A DNA stretch of 64,000 nucleotides from Roseomonas fluvialis (GTDB taxonomy: Bacteria; Pseudomonadota; Alphaproteobacteria; Acetobacterales; Acetobacteraceae). Position 1 is the first letter of the stretch. Every line of letters starts with the position of its first letter. Made by a program: the position numbers and the translations under genes. Shown here piece after piece: positions 48,386 to 57,689 of this stretch. Below the pieces are notes generated by a model. The model was not told the DNA's origin. It ran no database searches and worked only from the letters and a program-made list of their open reading frames with translations. Where the stretch lies: assembly GCF_022846615.1 (NCBI RefSeq), contig NZ_AP025637.1:4489001-4553000 (forward strand), read 5' to 3'.

Positions 48386-50604
48386 TGACCGGGCTCGGAC
48401 CCACTTCCCACCGCATCGACGCCGCGCTGCCCGGCGTGATCGTCGGCACGGGCTCCCCGCTCGCCACGGCACACAGGCGCATCGACGGCGCGCCGAAGGT
48501 CACGGGCGCGGCGGTGTTCGCCGGGGAGGAGACGCCGCGCGGCACACTCCACGGCGTGATCGTTGGCAGCCCCGTCGCTAGGGGACGGCTCGCGGGCATC
48601 GATGCGACGGCGGCGCTTCGCGTGCCGGGCGTCGTGCGCGTCCTGACAGGAGCCGACCTGCCCCCGCTCGGCCCGCCCATGGTTCCGCCTTTCGCAACGG
48701 CCTCCGTGCCAATGACGGACGACCGGATCCGCCACGAAGGCCAACCGGTCGCCATCGTGCTCGCCGAAACGCTGGAGGCGGCCGAGGAGGCGGCCGGGCT
48801 GCTGCGCCTGTCGATCCTACGCGAGCCGCCGACCGTGTTCGAGACGGGCAGCTCGCGGCCGCCGCGGACGCAGGGCAACGGCTACGCCTTCGCCGAGATC
48901 GACCAGGAGAGCGGCGACGTGGACGCCGGCCTGGCTCGCGCCGCCGCCACGATCGACGCCACCTACCTGGCACCGACCCGGCATCACAACATGATGGAGT
49001 CCCCTGCCACGCTGGCGGAGTGGCGCGGCGCTGAGCTGCACATCCACACCGCGAGCCAATGGACATTCGGCGTGCGCTACGCACTCGCCGGCCTGCTGCA
49101 GATGCCCCCCGGCGCGATCCATGTGCGCTGCCCCTATACCGGCGGCGGCTTCGGCGCGAAGGGCTACGTCTGGCCGCATCAGCTGCTGGCCGTGCTTGCC
49201 GCGCGCGTTGCCGGCCGCCCGGTCAAGATCGTGCTGGGGCGGGACGCCTGCTACACCGGCACCGGCTACCAGCCCGTCGTGCGGTCGCGTGTCCGGCTCG
49301 GTGCGGATGCGGAGGGGCGCCTGACGGCGGTCGAGCACGTCTCCGAGAATGTCTCATCGACGGCGGACGACTATATCGAGTTCGGCTCGGCCGGCACCCG
49401 CTCGATGTATGCCTGCCCGTCGATCCGCGTGCGCACGCGGATCGTGCCGGCCGATGTGCCGACGCCCACTGCCATGCGCGCCCCGCACGAGGGTCCGGGG
49501 ATGTTCGCGCTCGAAAGCGCCATGGACGAACTCGCCGAGCGGCTGCGCATCGATCCGCTGGAACTGCGTCTACGGAATCACGCGGATGTCGAGCCGATCG
49601 GAGGCAAGCCCTTCTCCTCGAAGAAGCTGCGCGAAGCCTACGCTGAAGGCGCGCGCCGCTTCGGCTGGGCAGGGCGCGATCCCACGCCCCGCGCGCGCCG
49701 GGAAGGGCGCCGACTCGTCGGCACGGGGATGGCGTCGGCCATCATGTCGACCTTCCGCTTCGCATCGACGGCGCGCGTGCGGCTGGCCGCGGATGGCACC
49801 GTACGCGTCGAGGCGGGGAGCCAGGAGATCGGCACGGGCACGCGCACGATTCTCGCTGGGATCGCAGCCGAGCGCCTGGGCCTTCCCATCGAGCGCGTGA
49901 CGACGGCGCTGGGCGCGACCGACCTGCCGGAAACCGGCGGCACCTTCGGCTCGTCCACCACCATGTCGGCGGGCTCAGCCGTCGCCGACGCGGCAGACAG
50001 GCTCAAGGCGCGCCTCGGGGAGCTGGCTGGCGGGGCGGTCCCGCCGCCCGCCGACTGGCCGTCGCTCCTCGCCAGACGTGGCGTCGCGGAACTGGTGGCG
50101 GACGGCGCGTTCCAGCTGCCGGGCGGCGTGCCATTCGACGCGCATGGCGGCGCTGGGACGCACGCCATGCACACCTGGGGCGCAGTGTTCGTCGAGATGG
50201 AGGTGGACGAGGAGCTCGGCGTGGCGCGCATGCGCCGCGCGGTCGGGTGCTACTCCGCCGGACGAATCCTCAACCCTGCCACCGCGCGCAGCCAGATGAT
50301 CGGCGGCATCATCTGGGGCTATGGTCGCGCGATGCTCGAGGAGAGCGCGATGGACGCGCGCCACGGGCGCTTTGTGTCGAAGAACCTGTCCGGCGTTCAC
50401 CTGCCGGTCAACGCGGATATCCCGCGCGACATCGACGTCTCCTTCATCGCTGAGGATGACCCGCACGCCTCGCTCATCGGCGTGCGCGGCATCGGCGAGC
50501 TGTGCGAGGTCGGCGTCGCGGCGGCCATCGCCAACGCAGTGCACCACGCCACCGGAAGGCGGGTGCGCGAGTTGCCGATCAAGTTCGCAGATCTACTCGG
50601 GTAA
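48385..50604 (+). CDS. molybdopterin-binding subunit of aldehyde oxidoreductase (PaoC-like)
   Basis: 739 residues. The hammerhead domain (APKVTGAAVFAGEETPRGTL) is followed by molybdenum-cofactor segments YTGGGFGAKGYVWPHQLL, MRAPHEGPGMFALESAMDEL, QEIGTGTRTILAGIAAERLG and a C-terminal GVRGIGELCEVGVAAAIANA that contains the Glu expected to act as catalytic base. It oxidises aldehydes or N-heterocycles in the periplasm; substrate unknown. A PaoD/XdhC-type maturation chaperone, normally needed, is not in the window. GTG 48382 is an alternative start. Confidence 0.9.
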   Translation: MTGLGPTSHRIDAALPGVIVGTGSPLATAHRRIDGAPKVTGAAVFAGEETPRGTLHGVIVGSPVARGRLAGIDATAALRVPGVVRVLTGADLPPLGPPMVPPFATASVPMTDDRIRHEGQPVAIVLAETLEAAEEAAGLLRLSILREPPTVFETGSSRPPRTQGNGYAFAEIDQESGDVDAGLARAAATIDATYLAPTRHHNMMESPATLAEWRGAELHIHTASQWTFGVRYALAGLLQMPPGAIHVRCPYTGGGFGAKGYVWPHQLLAVLAARVAGRPVKIVLGRDACYTGTGYQPVVRSRVRLGADAEGRLTAVEHVSENVSSTADDYIEFGSAGTRSMYACPSIRVRTRIVPADVPTPTAMRAPHEGPGMFALESAMDELAERLRIDPLELRLRNHADVEPIGGKPFSSKKLREAYAEGARRFGWAGRDPTPRARREGRRLVGTGMASAIMSTFRFASTARVRLAADGTVRVEAGSQEIGTGTRTILAGIAAERLGLPIERVTTALGATDLPETGGTFGSSTTMSAGSAVADAADRLKARLGELAGGAVPPPADWPSLLARRGVAELVADGAFQLPGGVPFDAHGGAGTHAMHTWGAVFVEMEVDEELGVARMRRAVGCYSAGRILNPATARSQMIGGIIWGYGRAMLEESAMDARHGRFVSKNLSGVHLPVNADIPRDIDVSFIAEDDPHASLIGVRGIGELCEVGVAAAIANAVHHATGRRVRELPIKFADLLG

Positions 50605-50949
50605 CCTGGCAAGGATCGCTGGCCGACGGGGTCGCGTGGCGACGCATCATTTGTCGCCCGCTCCCCGCTGCCGCGAATGGGGCGGGGTGATCCTGGCGCC
50701 CCCTGCGCGATTATCGCCAAGAAGACCTTACAACACAGCTCGTATCGGTCCGTTGGATGGCGACGGTCTCGCCTTTTCCGAAGCGTCCATGCGGTGAGAT
50801 GTTGCGCTGGTCGCTATGCCGTTATCCCTGTCTTGGTCCGCCACTCCACTACGCCACGATTCCGCTTGTTGATCTTACCCCGACCTGCCGCTCTCTAATC
50901 ATCCCCGCCCGCTGCGGCGCCTCCGCCGCGGCACCACCACGGGGACCGC
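50605..50949. other. non-coding stretch between cargo and trbB
   Basis: No gene seen. A short hairpin (GTCGC-GTG-GCGAC) near 50628-50640 may mark the end of the oxidoreductase message, and a candidate promoter and leader hairpin for trbB lie at 50869-50929. Confidence 0.5.
50869..50929 (+). promoter_or_regulatory. candidate promoter and leader hairpin of the trb operon
   Basis: TTGATC (50869-50874) and TCTAAT (50894-50899) with a 19-bp spacer form a weak -35/-10 pair. GCGGCG-CCTC-CGCCGC (50914-50929) folds into a 6-bp stem 20 bases before the trbB ATG. The copG-trbB junction is split by cargo here, so trb needs its own promoter. Confidence 0.35.
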
Positions 50950-51918
50950 ATGTCGCTGCATCCGCTCAAGGCCGAGACGACCGCGCGTGGCGCGCGCATG
51001 CTGCGCACGGCGTTCGGTCCCGGCATCGCGGGATGGCTCGAAGACCCAGCCGTCGTCGAGGTGATGCTGAATCCCGACGGTCGGCTCTGGATCGACCGTC
51101 TCGCGGGTGGCCTCGCCGACACCGGCCAGTGCCTGGCCTTCGCCGACGGAGAGCGCATCATCCGCCTCGTCGCGCATCATGTCGGCGCGGAGGTGCATGC
51201 GGACCGCCCCTGCGTCTCGGCGGAGCTGCCCGAGACGGGTGAGCGCTTCGAGGGCCTGCTCCCGCCCGTTGTCGCGGCCCCCGCCTTCGCGATCCGCAAG
51301 CCCGCCGTCGCCGTCTTCACGCTGGTGGACTACGTCGCCGCCGGCATCATGACGGCCGGGCAGGCCATCGCGCTGCGCATCGCGGTTGCGGAGCGCCGCA
51401 ACATCCTCGTCGCCGGCGGCACGTCGACCGGCAAGACCACGCTGACCAACGCCCTTCTCGCCGAGGTCGCCGGTGAGTGCGGCCGCGTCGTGCTGATCGA
51501 GGACACGCGCGAGCTCCAGTGCCGCGCACCGAACTTGGTCGCGCTGCGCACCAAGGACGGCGTCGCCTCGCTCTCCGAACTCGTCCGCCGCGCGCTGCGC
51601 CTTCGCCCCGACCGCATCCCGATCGGCGAGGTGCGCGGCGCGGAGGCGCTCGACCTGCTCAAGGCGTGGGGCACCGGCCATCCCGGCGGCATCGGCACCA
51701 TCCATGCCGGCTCCGCGCTCGGCGCGCTGCGCCGCCTCGAGCAGCTGATCCAGGAAGCCGTCGTCACCGTCCCGCGCGCGCTGATCGCCGAGACGATCGA
51801 CGTCATCGCCGTGCTCGCCGGCCGCGGCGCCGACCGCCGCCTCACCGAACTCGCCCAGGTCCACGGCCTGACTGCCACCGGCGACTACGACCTCACCCCC
51901 ACAGGAGACACACCATGA
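50950..51918 (+). CDS. trbB: TrbB, VirB11-type secretion ATPase
   Basis: 322 residues. Walker [16 protein letters not shown] (about 156-164), the Asp box [17 protein letters not shown] and the Walker B/His-box region [20 protein letters not shown] and [20 protein letters not shown] are typical of TrbB/VirB11 hexamers that power pilus assembly and DNA passage at the inner membrane. First gene of a tightly overlapped operon; its stop overlaps the trbC ATG. Confidence 0.95.
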   Translation: MSLHPLKAETTARGARMLRTAFGPGIAGWLEDPAVVEVMLNPDGRLWIDRLAGGLADTGQCLAFADGERIIRLVAHHVGAEVHADRPCVSAELPETGERFEGLLPPVVAAPAFAIRKPAVAVFTLVDYVAAGIMTAGQAIALRIAVAERRNILVAGGTSTGKTTLTNALLAEVAGECGRVVLIEDTRELQCRAPNLVALRTKDGVASLSELVRRALRLRPDRIPIGEVRGAEALDLLKAWGTGHPGGIGTIHAGSALGALRRLEQLIQEAVVTVPRALIAETIDVIAVLAGRGADRRLTELAQVHGLTATGDYDLTPTGDTP

Positions 51919-52235
51919 CGTCCACGCTGCGCACGCGCCTTGCCGGCGCGGCCGCCTTCGCGCTCTGCCTCGCGCTCACGGCACCCGCCCACGCCGCCGG
52001 CTCGAACATGCCCTGGGAGCAGCCGCTGCAGCAGGTGCTGGAATCGATCGAGGGGCCCGTCGCCAAGATCATCGCGGTGATCATCATCATCGTCACCGGC
52101 CTGACGCTGGCCTTCGGGGACACCTCGGGGGGCTTCCGGCGACTGGTGCAGATCGTCTTCGGGATCTCGATCGCCTTCGCGGCGTCGAGCTTCTTCCTGT
52201 CCTTCTTCCAGTTCGGCGGCGGGGCGCTGATCTGA
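51915..52235 (+). CDS. trbC: TrbC, conjugative pilin precursor
   Basis: 106 residues. A long signal peptide (LAGAAAFALCLALTAPAHAA) is followed by two membrane segments (IAVIIIIVTGLTLAFGDTSG, IVFGISIAFAASSFFLSFFQ), as in TrbC/VirB2 pilins, which are cut and in RP4 cyclised by TraF. ATGA and TGATG overlaps join it to trbB and trbD. Confidence 0.93.
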   Translation: MTSTLRTRLAGAAAFALCLALTAPAHAAGSNMPWEQPLQQVLESIEGPVAKIIAVIIIIVTGLTLAFGDTSGGFRRLVQIVFGISIAFAASSFFLSFFQFGGGALI

Positions 52236-52507
52236 TGGCGCTGCCCGCCGATCTGGTGCCGGGCTTCTCGGCGCCGGTGCACCGCGCGCTGATCGAACCG
52301 ATCCTGCTCGCCGGCGCGCCGCGCGCGGTCGCCATCGCCAACGGCACGCTCGCTGCAGCGATCGGGCTCGGCCTGCGGCTCTGGGTCGCGGGCGTGCTGA
52401 TCTGGCTGGTGGGCCACCTCGCCGCCGTCTGGGCCGCGCGGCGGGATGCGCAGTTCGTCGAGGTGGTGCGCCGGCACCTGCGCTACCCCGCTTGGCTGCG
52501 TGCCTGA
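52235..52507 (+). CDS. trbD: TrbD, VirB3-like inner-membrane protein
   Basis: 90 residues. GFSAPVHRALIEPILLAGAP followed by two membrane helices (AIANGTLAAAIGLGLRLWVA and VLIWLVGHLAAVWAARR) is the standard VirB3/TrbD layout. It works next to the TrbE ATPase at the base of the channel. Overlaps the trbC stop by one base. Confidence 0.93.
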   Translation: MALPADLVPGFSAPVHRALIEPILLAGAPRAVAIANGTLAAAIGLGLRLWVAGVLIWLVGHLAAVWAARRDAQFVEVVRRHLRYPAWLRA

Positions 52508-52514
52508 GGCGGCG

Positions 52515-54953
52515 ATGCTGAACCTCGCCGAATACCGCCGGAAGCCCCAGACGCTGGCCGACTTCCTGCCCTGGGCCGCGCTGGTGGCACCCGGCGTGGT
52601 GCTGAACAAGGATGGCTCCTTCCAGCGTAGCGCCCGCTTCCGCGGCCCGGACCTGGACAGCGCCACCCCGGCCGAGCTCGCCGCCACCGCCGCGCGGCTG
52701 AACGGCGCGCTGCGCCGCCTCGGCTCGGGCTGGGCGGTCTTCGCGGAGGCGCAGCGGGTTCCGGCACGGGGATACCCCGCAAGCACCTTCCCCGACCCGG
52801 TCTCGGCCCTGGTCGATGCCGAGCGCCGCGCCCAGTTCGAAGAGGCCGGCGCGCATTTCGAAAGCAGCTACATCCTCACCTTCGCCTGGCTGCCGCCGGC
52901 CGACGACGCCGCCCGTGCCGAGGGTTTTCTCTATGAGGGCACAGCGGGCGCCGAGGTGGCGGGTGGCCGCGAGGCGCTCAGAAACTTCATCGACCGCACC
53001 GACCGCGTGCTCGACCAGATCGAGGCCTTCGTCCCTGAGGCACGCTGGCTCGACGATGCCGAGACGCTGACCTTCCTGCACGCGACGGTCTCAACCCGCA
53101 GCCACCTGGTCCGCGTGCCCGAGACGCCGATGCATCTCGACACGCTGCTGGCGGACCAGCCGCTGATGGGCGGCCTGGCGCCACGGCTGGGCGATGCGCA
53201 TCTGCGCGTGCTGACCATCATCGGCTTCCCGAGCGCCACCTTCCCCGGGATCCTCGACGAGCTGAACGCGCTCGCCTTCGAGTATCGCTGGTGCACGCGC
53301 GCCATCTGCCTGGACCGGACCGACGCTCAAAAACTGCTGACGCGCATCCGCCGGCAGTGGTTCGCCAAGCGCAAGTCGATCGCCGCGATCCTCAAGGAGG
53401 TGATGACCAACGAGCAGAGCGTCCTGCTCGACAGCGATGCCGCCAACAAGGCCGCCGACGCCGACGAGGCGCTGCAGGAGCTCGGCCAGGACATCGCCGG
53501 CTGGGCCTATGTCACGGCGACCGTCACGGTCTGGGACGACGACGCCCGTGCCGCGGACGACAACCTTCGCCTGGTCGAGAAGGTCATCCAGTCCCGCGAC
53601 TTCACCGTCATCCGCGAGGGGGTGAACGCCGTCGAGGCCTGGCTCGGCAGCCTGCCGGGCCACCTCTACGCCAATGTGCGCCAGCCCCCGATCTCGACGC
53701 TGAACCTCGCCCACATCGTCCCGATCTCGGCCGTCTGGGCCGGGCCGGAGCGGAACGAGCATCTCGGCGGCCCGCCGCTGTTCCATGCACGGACGGAGGG
53801 GGCGACGCCCTTTCGCTTCTCGCTGCATGTAGGGGATGTCGGGCACACGCTGGTCATCGGCCCGACCGGCGCGGGCAAGTCGGTGCTGCTGGCGCTGATG
53901 GCGCTGCAGTTCCCCCGCTACGCCGGCGCGCAGGTCTTCGCCTTCGACTTCGGCGGCTCGATCCGCGCCGCCGCGATCGCCATGGGCGGGGACTGGCATG
54001 ACCTCGGCGGCGCGCTGGCCGGCGACAGGACCGAGCCGGTCGCGCTCCAGCCTCTGGCCCGGATCGATGCGCCGGAGGAGCGCGCCTGGGCCGCCGAATG
54101 GATCGCCGGCCTGCTCGCCCGCGAGGGTGTGGCGATCGACCCGGCGGTGAAGGACCATCTGTGGTCCGCGCTGACCAGCCTCGCCTCCGCGCCGATCCAC
54201 GAGCGCACCCTGACCGGCCTCGCCGTGCTGCTGCAGTCCCAGGTAATCAAGCGCGCGCTCGAGCCCTACAACCTTGCTGGCCCCTGGGGCCGGCTGCTCG
54301 ACGCCGAGGCGGAGCGGCTGGGCGAGGCCGAGGTGCAGGCCTTCGAGACCGAGGGGCTGATCGGCACTGCGGCCGCCCCCGCCGTGCTGGCCTATCTCTT
54401 CCACGCCATCGGCCGGCGCCTCGACGGCCGGCCGACACTGATCATCGTCGACGAGGGCTGGCTCGCGCTCGACGACGCCACCTTCGGCGCGCAGTTGCGC
54501 GAGTGGCTCAAGACGCTCCGCAAGAAGAACGCTTCGGTGGTCTTCGCGACGCAGTCCCTGGCCGACGTGGACGGCTCGGCCATCGCGCCGGCCATCATCG
54601 AGAGCTGCCCGACGCGCGTCTTCCTGCCGAATGAGCGTGCGCTCGAGCCGCAGATCGCCGCCATGTACGCCCGCTTCGGGCTGAACGACCGGCAGACGGA
54701 GATCCTCGCCCGGGCGACGCCCAAGCGCGACTACTACTGCCAGTCCCGCCGCGGCAACCGGCTCTTCGAGCTGGGGCTGTCGGAGGTCGCGCTCGCCTTC
54801 TGCGCCGCCTCCTCCAAGACCGACCAGGCCGCCATCGCCGAGACCCTGGCCACCCATGGCCGCGCCGGCTTCGCGCGCGCCTGGCTGCTGCGCCGTGGCC
54901 TCGACTGGGCCGCCGAGCTTCTGCCCGACCCTCCGGAGGAACCCGCCCCATGA
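52515..54953 (+). CDS. trbE: TrbE, VirB4-type ATPase
   Basis: 812 residues. The N-terminal VirB4 domain (MLNLAEYRRKPQTLADFLPW, VVLNKDGSFQRSARFRGPDL) leads to the ATPase part with Walker A VIGPTGAGKSVLLALM (about 446-454) and Walker B LIIVDEGWLALDDATFG (about 641), and VFATQSLADVDGSAIAPAI. It energises pilin export and channel assembly. ATG 52515 fits the conserved start; GTG 52500 in the same frame overlaps the trbD stop and would add five residues. Confidence 0.95.
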   Translation: MLNLAEYRRKPQTLADFLPWAALVAPGVVLNKDGSFQRSARFRGPDLDSATPAELAATAARLNGALRRLGSGWAVFAEAQRVPARGYPASTFPDPVSALVDAERRAQFEEAGAHFESSYILTFAWLPPADDAARAEGFLYEGTAGAEVAGGREALRNFIDRTDRVLDQIEAFVPEARWLDDAETLTFLHATVSTRSHLVRVPETPMHLDTLLADQPLMGGLAPRLGDAHLRVLTIIGFPSATFPGILDELNALAFEYRWCTRAICLDRTDAQKLLTRIRRQWFAKRKSIAAILKEVMTNEQSVLLDSDAANKAADADEALQELGQDIAGWAYVTATVTVWDDDARAADDNLRLVEKVIQSRDFTVIREGVNAVEAWLGSLPGHLYANVRQPPISTLNLAHIVPISAVWAGPERNEHLGGPPLFHARTEGATPFRFSLHVGDVGHTLVIGPTGAGKSVLLALMALQFPRYAGAQVFAFDFGGSIRAAAIAMGGDWHDLGGALAGDRTEPVALQPLARIDAPEERAWAAEWIAGLLAREGVAIDPAVKDHLWSALTSLASAPIHERTLTGLAVLLQSQVIKRALEPYNLAGPWGRLLDAEAERLGEAEVQAFETEGLIGTAAAPAVLAYLFHAIGRRLDGRPTLIIVDEGWLALDDATFGAQLREWLKTLRKKNASVVFATQSLADVDGSAIAPAIIESCPTRVFLPNERALEPQIAAMYARFGLNDRQTEILARATPKRDYYCQSRRGNRLFELGLSEVALAFCAASSKTDQAAIAETLATHGRAGFARAWLLRRGLDWAAELLPDPPEEPAP

Positions 54954-55699
54954 TCCGCCGCCCGCTCCGCGCCGCGCTGCTCGGCGCGGCCCTCCTTGGC
55001 CTCCCGTTCCCCGTCACGGTCACGCCCGCCCAGGCGCAGTGGACGGTCTTCGACCCATGGAACTACGCGCAGAACATCCTCTCCGCCGCCCGCGCGCTGG
55101 ACCAGATCAACAACCAAATCGCCTCGCTCCAGAACGAGGCGCAGATGCTGATCAACCAGGCGCGCAACCTCGCGAGCCTGCCCTACTCCTCGCTCATGCG
55201 GCTGCAGCAGTCCTTCGCGCGGACGCAGCAGCTGATCGCCCGCGCCCAGCGCCTTGCCTACGAGGTCACCGACATCGAGCGCGCCTTCACGCAGGGCTAC
55301 GGCAGCGCCGCCTCGCTCGGCTCCAGCCAGCAGATGTTCGCCAATGCGCGCGAGCGCTGGCAGACCTCCGTCGCCGGCTTCCAGGACGCGCTGATGACCC
55401 AGGCGACGGTGGTCGGCAACCTCACCGGCACGCGCGCAGAGATCGAGGCGCTGATCGGCCAGAGCCAGGGTGCGACCGGTGCGCTCCAGGCGGCGCAGGC
55501 GGGCAACCAACTCCTGGCCCTCCAGTCCCAACAGATCGCCGATCTCACCGCGCTCCTCGCCGCGCAGGGCCGTGCCCAGGCGCTGGAGGCCGCGCGCGTG
55601 GCCAGCGGCGAGGAGCAGGCGCGCGAGCAGCTGGAGCGCTTCCTGGCACCCGGTGCCGGCTATCAGCCCGGTTCCGCCCGCATGTTCCATGGTCCCTGA
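54950..55699 (+). CDS. trbJ: TrbJ, VirB5-like pilus component
   Basis: 249 residues. A signal peptide (LLGAALLGLPFPVTVTPAQA) is followed by WTVFDPWNYAQNILSAARAL and long Gln-rich helices (QINNQIASLQNEAQMLINQA, AAQAGNQLLALQSQQIADLT), the TrbJ/VirB5 pattern of a periplasmic, pilus-tip protein. Four-base overlap with trbE. A separate trbK-type entry-exclusion gene, sometimes found next, is absent. Confidence 0.93.
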   Translation: MIRRPLRAALLGAALLGLPFPVTVTPAQAQWTVFDPWNYAQNILSAARALDQINNQIASLQNEAQMLINQARNLASLPYSSLMRLQQSFARTQQLIARAQRLAYEVTDIERAFTQGYGSAASLGSSQQMFANARERWQTSVAGFQDALMTQATVVGNLTGTRAEIEALIGQSQGATGALQAAQAGNQLLALQSQQIADLTALLAAQGRAQALEAARVASGEEQAREQLERFLAPGAGYQPGSARMFHGP

Positions 55700-55743
55700 G
55701 GGCAGACCGTGGCGCCGTATCCCCGCAACCGTTGCGGCGTGCC

Positions 55744-57006
55744 ATGAACGGCACCGGCGTCATCGACCGGTTCCTCGACGTCTTCACCCGCTACATCGAC
55801 AGCGGCTTCGGGCTGCTCGGCGGCGAGGTGGCCTTCCTCGCCGCGACGCTCATCGTCATCGACATCACGCTCGCCGCGCTCTTCTGGGCCTGGGGCGCGG
55901 ACGACGACATCATCGCCCGCCTGATCAAGAAGACCCTCTTCGTCGGCGTCTTCGCCTGGATCGTCGGCAACTGGAACTTCCTGGCCCAGGTCATCTTCGA
56001 CAGCTTCGCCGGCCTCGGCCTGGTCGCCTCGGGCTCGACCATCACGGCGCAGCAGCTGCTCCAGCCGGGACGCGTCGCGCAGGTCGGCCTCGATGCCGGG
56101 CGGCCGCTGCTCCAGGCCGTCTCCGGCCTCATGGGCTACGTCTCGTTCTTCACGAACTTCGTCCAGATCGCGATCCTGATGTTCGCCTGGGCGGTCGTGC
56201 TGCTGTCCTTCTTCATCCTGGCGATCCAGCTCTTCGTCACGCTGATCGAGTTCAAGCTGACGACGCTGGCGGGCTTCGTGCTGGTGCCCTTCGGGCTGTT
56301 CGGCAAGACGGCCTTCCTCGCCGAGCGGGTGCTCGGCAACGTCGTCTCCTCCGGCGTGAAGGTGCTGGTGCTGGCCGTCATCATCGGCATCGGCTCGACG
56401 CTCTTCGCGCAGTTCACGGCAGGCTTCGGCGCCAACCAGCCGACCATCGACGAAGCGATGTCGATCGTGCTCGCGGCACTGGCGCTGCTCGCACTCGGGG
56501 TCTTCGGGCCGGGCATAGCCAATGGGCTGATCTCCGGCGGGCCGCAGCTCGGCGCGGGCGCGGCGGTCGGCACGGGGCTGGCGGTTGGGGGAGCAGCTGT
56601 CGCCGGTGCTGCTGTCGCCCGGACCGGGCTTGCAGCGGTCGGCGCGGCGGGGTCAGCGGTCGGCGCGACTGCACGCGGCGCGGCCTATACCACGGGCGCC
56701 GCCGGCACCGCCTACCGCACCGGCGGTGCTTCGGGTGTCGTGATGGCCGCGGGCTCGGCTGCCATGAGCCCGCTGCGCAGCGCGGCGGGCAGCCTCCGCG
56801 CGAGCCACGCGGCCGGGAGTGCCGCCGGCAGTGGAGGCGCATCGCCCCCTGCGGACCCGCCGCCATCCTCCGGCGCTCCCGCCTGGGCCCGGCGCATGCG
56901 CCGCGGCCAGGCGCTGAGCCACGGCGTCACCACCCTCGGCCACGCTATCCGCTCGGGCGACGGTGGTGGCGCGGGCTCCTCCATCCGCCTCACGGAGGAT
57001 CGCTGA
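55744..57006 (+). CDS. trbL: TrbL, VirB6-like polytopic channel protein
   Basis: 420 residues with about six membrane segments, including LGGEVAFLAATLIVIDITLA, LFVGVFAWIVGNWNFLAQVI, IAILMFAWAVVLLSFFILAI and VLVLAVIIGIGSTLFAQFTA. A Gly/Ala-rich then Ser/Pro-rich tail follows, usual for TrbL. It forms part of the inner-membrane passage. The frame is open far upstream through trbJ, but MNGTGVIDRFLDVFTRYIDS is the conserved start. The stop overlaps the trbF ATG. Confidence 0.93.
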   Translation: MNGTGVIDRFLDVFTRYIDSGFGLLGGEVAFLAATLIVIDITLAALFWAWGADDDIIARLIKKTLFVGVFAWIVGNWNFLAQVIFDSFAGLGLVASGSTITAQQLLQPGRVAQVGLDAGRPLLQAVSGLMGYVSFFTNFVQIAILMFAWAVVLLSFFILAIQLFVTLIEFKLTTLAGFVLVPFGLFGKTAFLAERVLGNVVSSGVKVLVLAVIIGIGSTLFAQFTAGFGANQPTIDEAMSIVLAALALLALGVFGPGIANGLISGGPQLGAGAAVGTGLAVGGAAVAGAAVARTGLAAVGAAGSAVGATARGAAYTTGAAGTAYRTGGASGVVMAAGSAAMSPLRSAAGSLRASHAAGSAAGSGGASPPADPPPSSGAPAWARRMRRGQALSHGVTTLGHAIRSGDGGGAGSSIRLTEDR

Positions 57007-57689
57007 TGTTCCGCCGTCCCTCCGTCCGCTACGGCCGCACGCCGGAGCCCGAGACGCCCTACCAGCGTGCCGCCCAGGCCTGGGACGAGCGCATCGGCTC
57101 CGCCCGCGTCCAGGCGCGCAACTGGCGCCTCATGGCGCTCGGCGAACTCGCCCTGATCGCCGGCCTCGCTGGGGCGCTGGTCTGGCAGTCCGCCCGCGGC
57201 ACCGTCGTGCCCTGGGTCGTACAGGTGGACCGGCTCGGCGAGGCGCAGGCCGTCGCCCCCGCCATCGCCAACTTCCGGCCGACCGACCCACAGATCGCCT
57301 GGCACCTCGCGCGCTTCATCGAGCAGGTGCGCGGCATCGCCGCCGACCCGATCATCGTTCGGCAGCACTGGCTGCGCGCCTATGACTTCGCGACCGATCG
57401 CGGCGCGCTGGCGCTGAACGACTTCGCGCGCGCCAGCGATCCGTTCGCCCGCGTCGGCCGCCAGCAGGTCGCCGTCGAGGTCTCCAGCGTCATCCGCGCC
57501 TCCGAGGACAGTTTTCGGGTCGCCTGGATCGAACGCACCTACGAGAACGGCCAGCTCGCGCGCACCGAGCGCTGGACCGCGATCCTGACGATCGTCGTCC
57601 AGCCGGCGCGCGACGCCGAGCGCCTTCGCAAGAACCCCCTCGGCATCTTCGTCCACGCCATCAACTGGTCGCGGGAGCTCGGGCAATGA
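57006..57689 (+). CDS. trbF: TrbF, VirB8-like assembly protein
   Basis: 227 residues. PETPYQRAAQAWDERIGSAR precedes a single membrane helix (LALIAGLAGALVWQSARG) and a periplasmic NTF2-like domain (IAWHLARFIEQVRGIAADPI, FRVAWIERTYENGQLARTER), the VirB8/TrbF arrangement. It organises the channel complex at the inner membrane. Overlaps trbL by one base and trbG by four. Confidence 0.94.
   Translation: MFRRPSVRYGRTPEPETPYQRAAQAWDERIGSARVQARNWRLMALGELALIAGLAGALVWQSARGTVVPWVVQVDRLGEAQAVAPAIANFRPTDPQIAWHLARFIEQVRGIAADPIIVRQHWLRAYDFATDRGALALNDFARASDPFARVGRQQVAVEVSSVIRASEDSFRVAWIERTYENGQLARTERWTAILTIVVQPARDAERLRKNPLGIFVHAINWSRELGQ

Noticed and set aside
55700..55743. A trbK entry-exclusion gene between trbJ and trbL
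   Set aside because: The 44-bp gap is too short to hold one.
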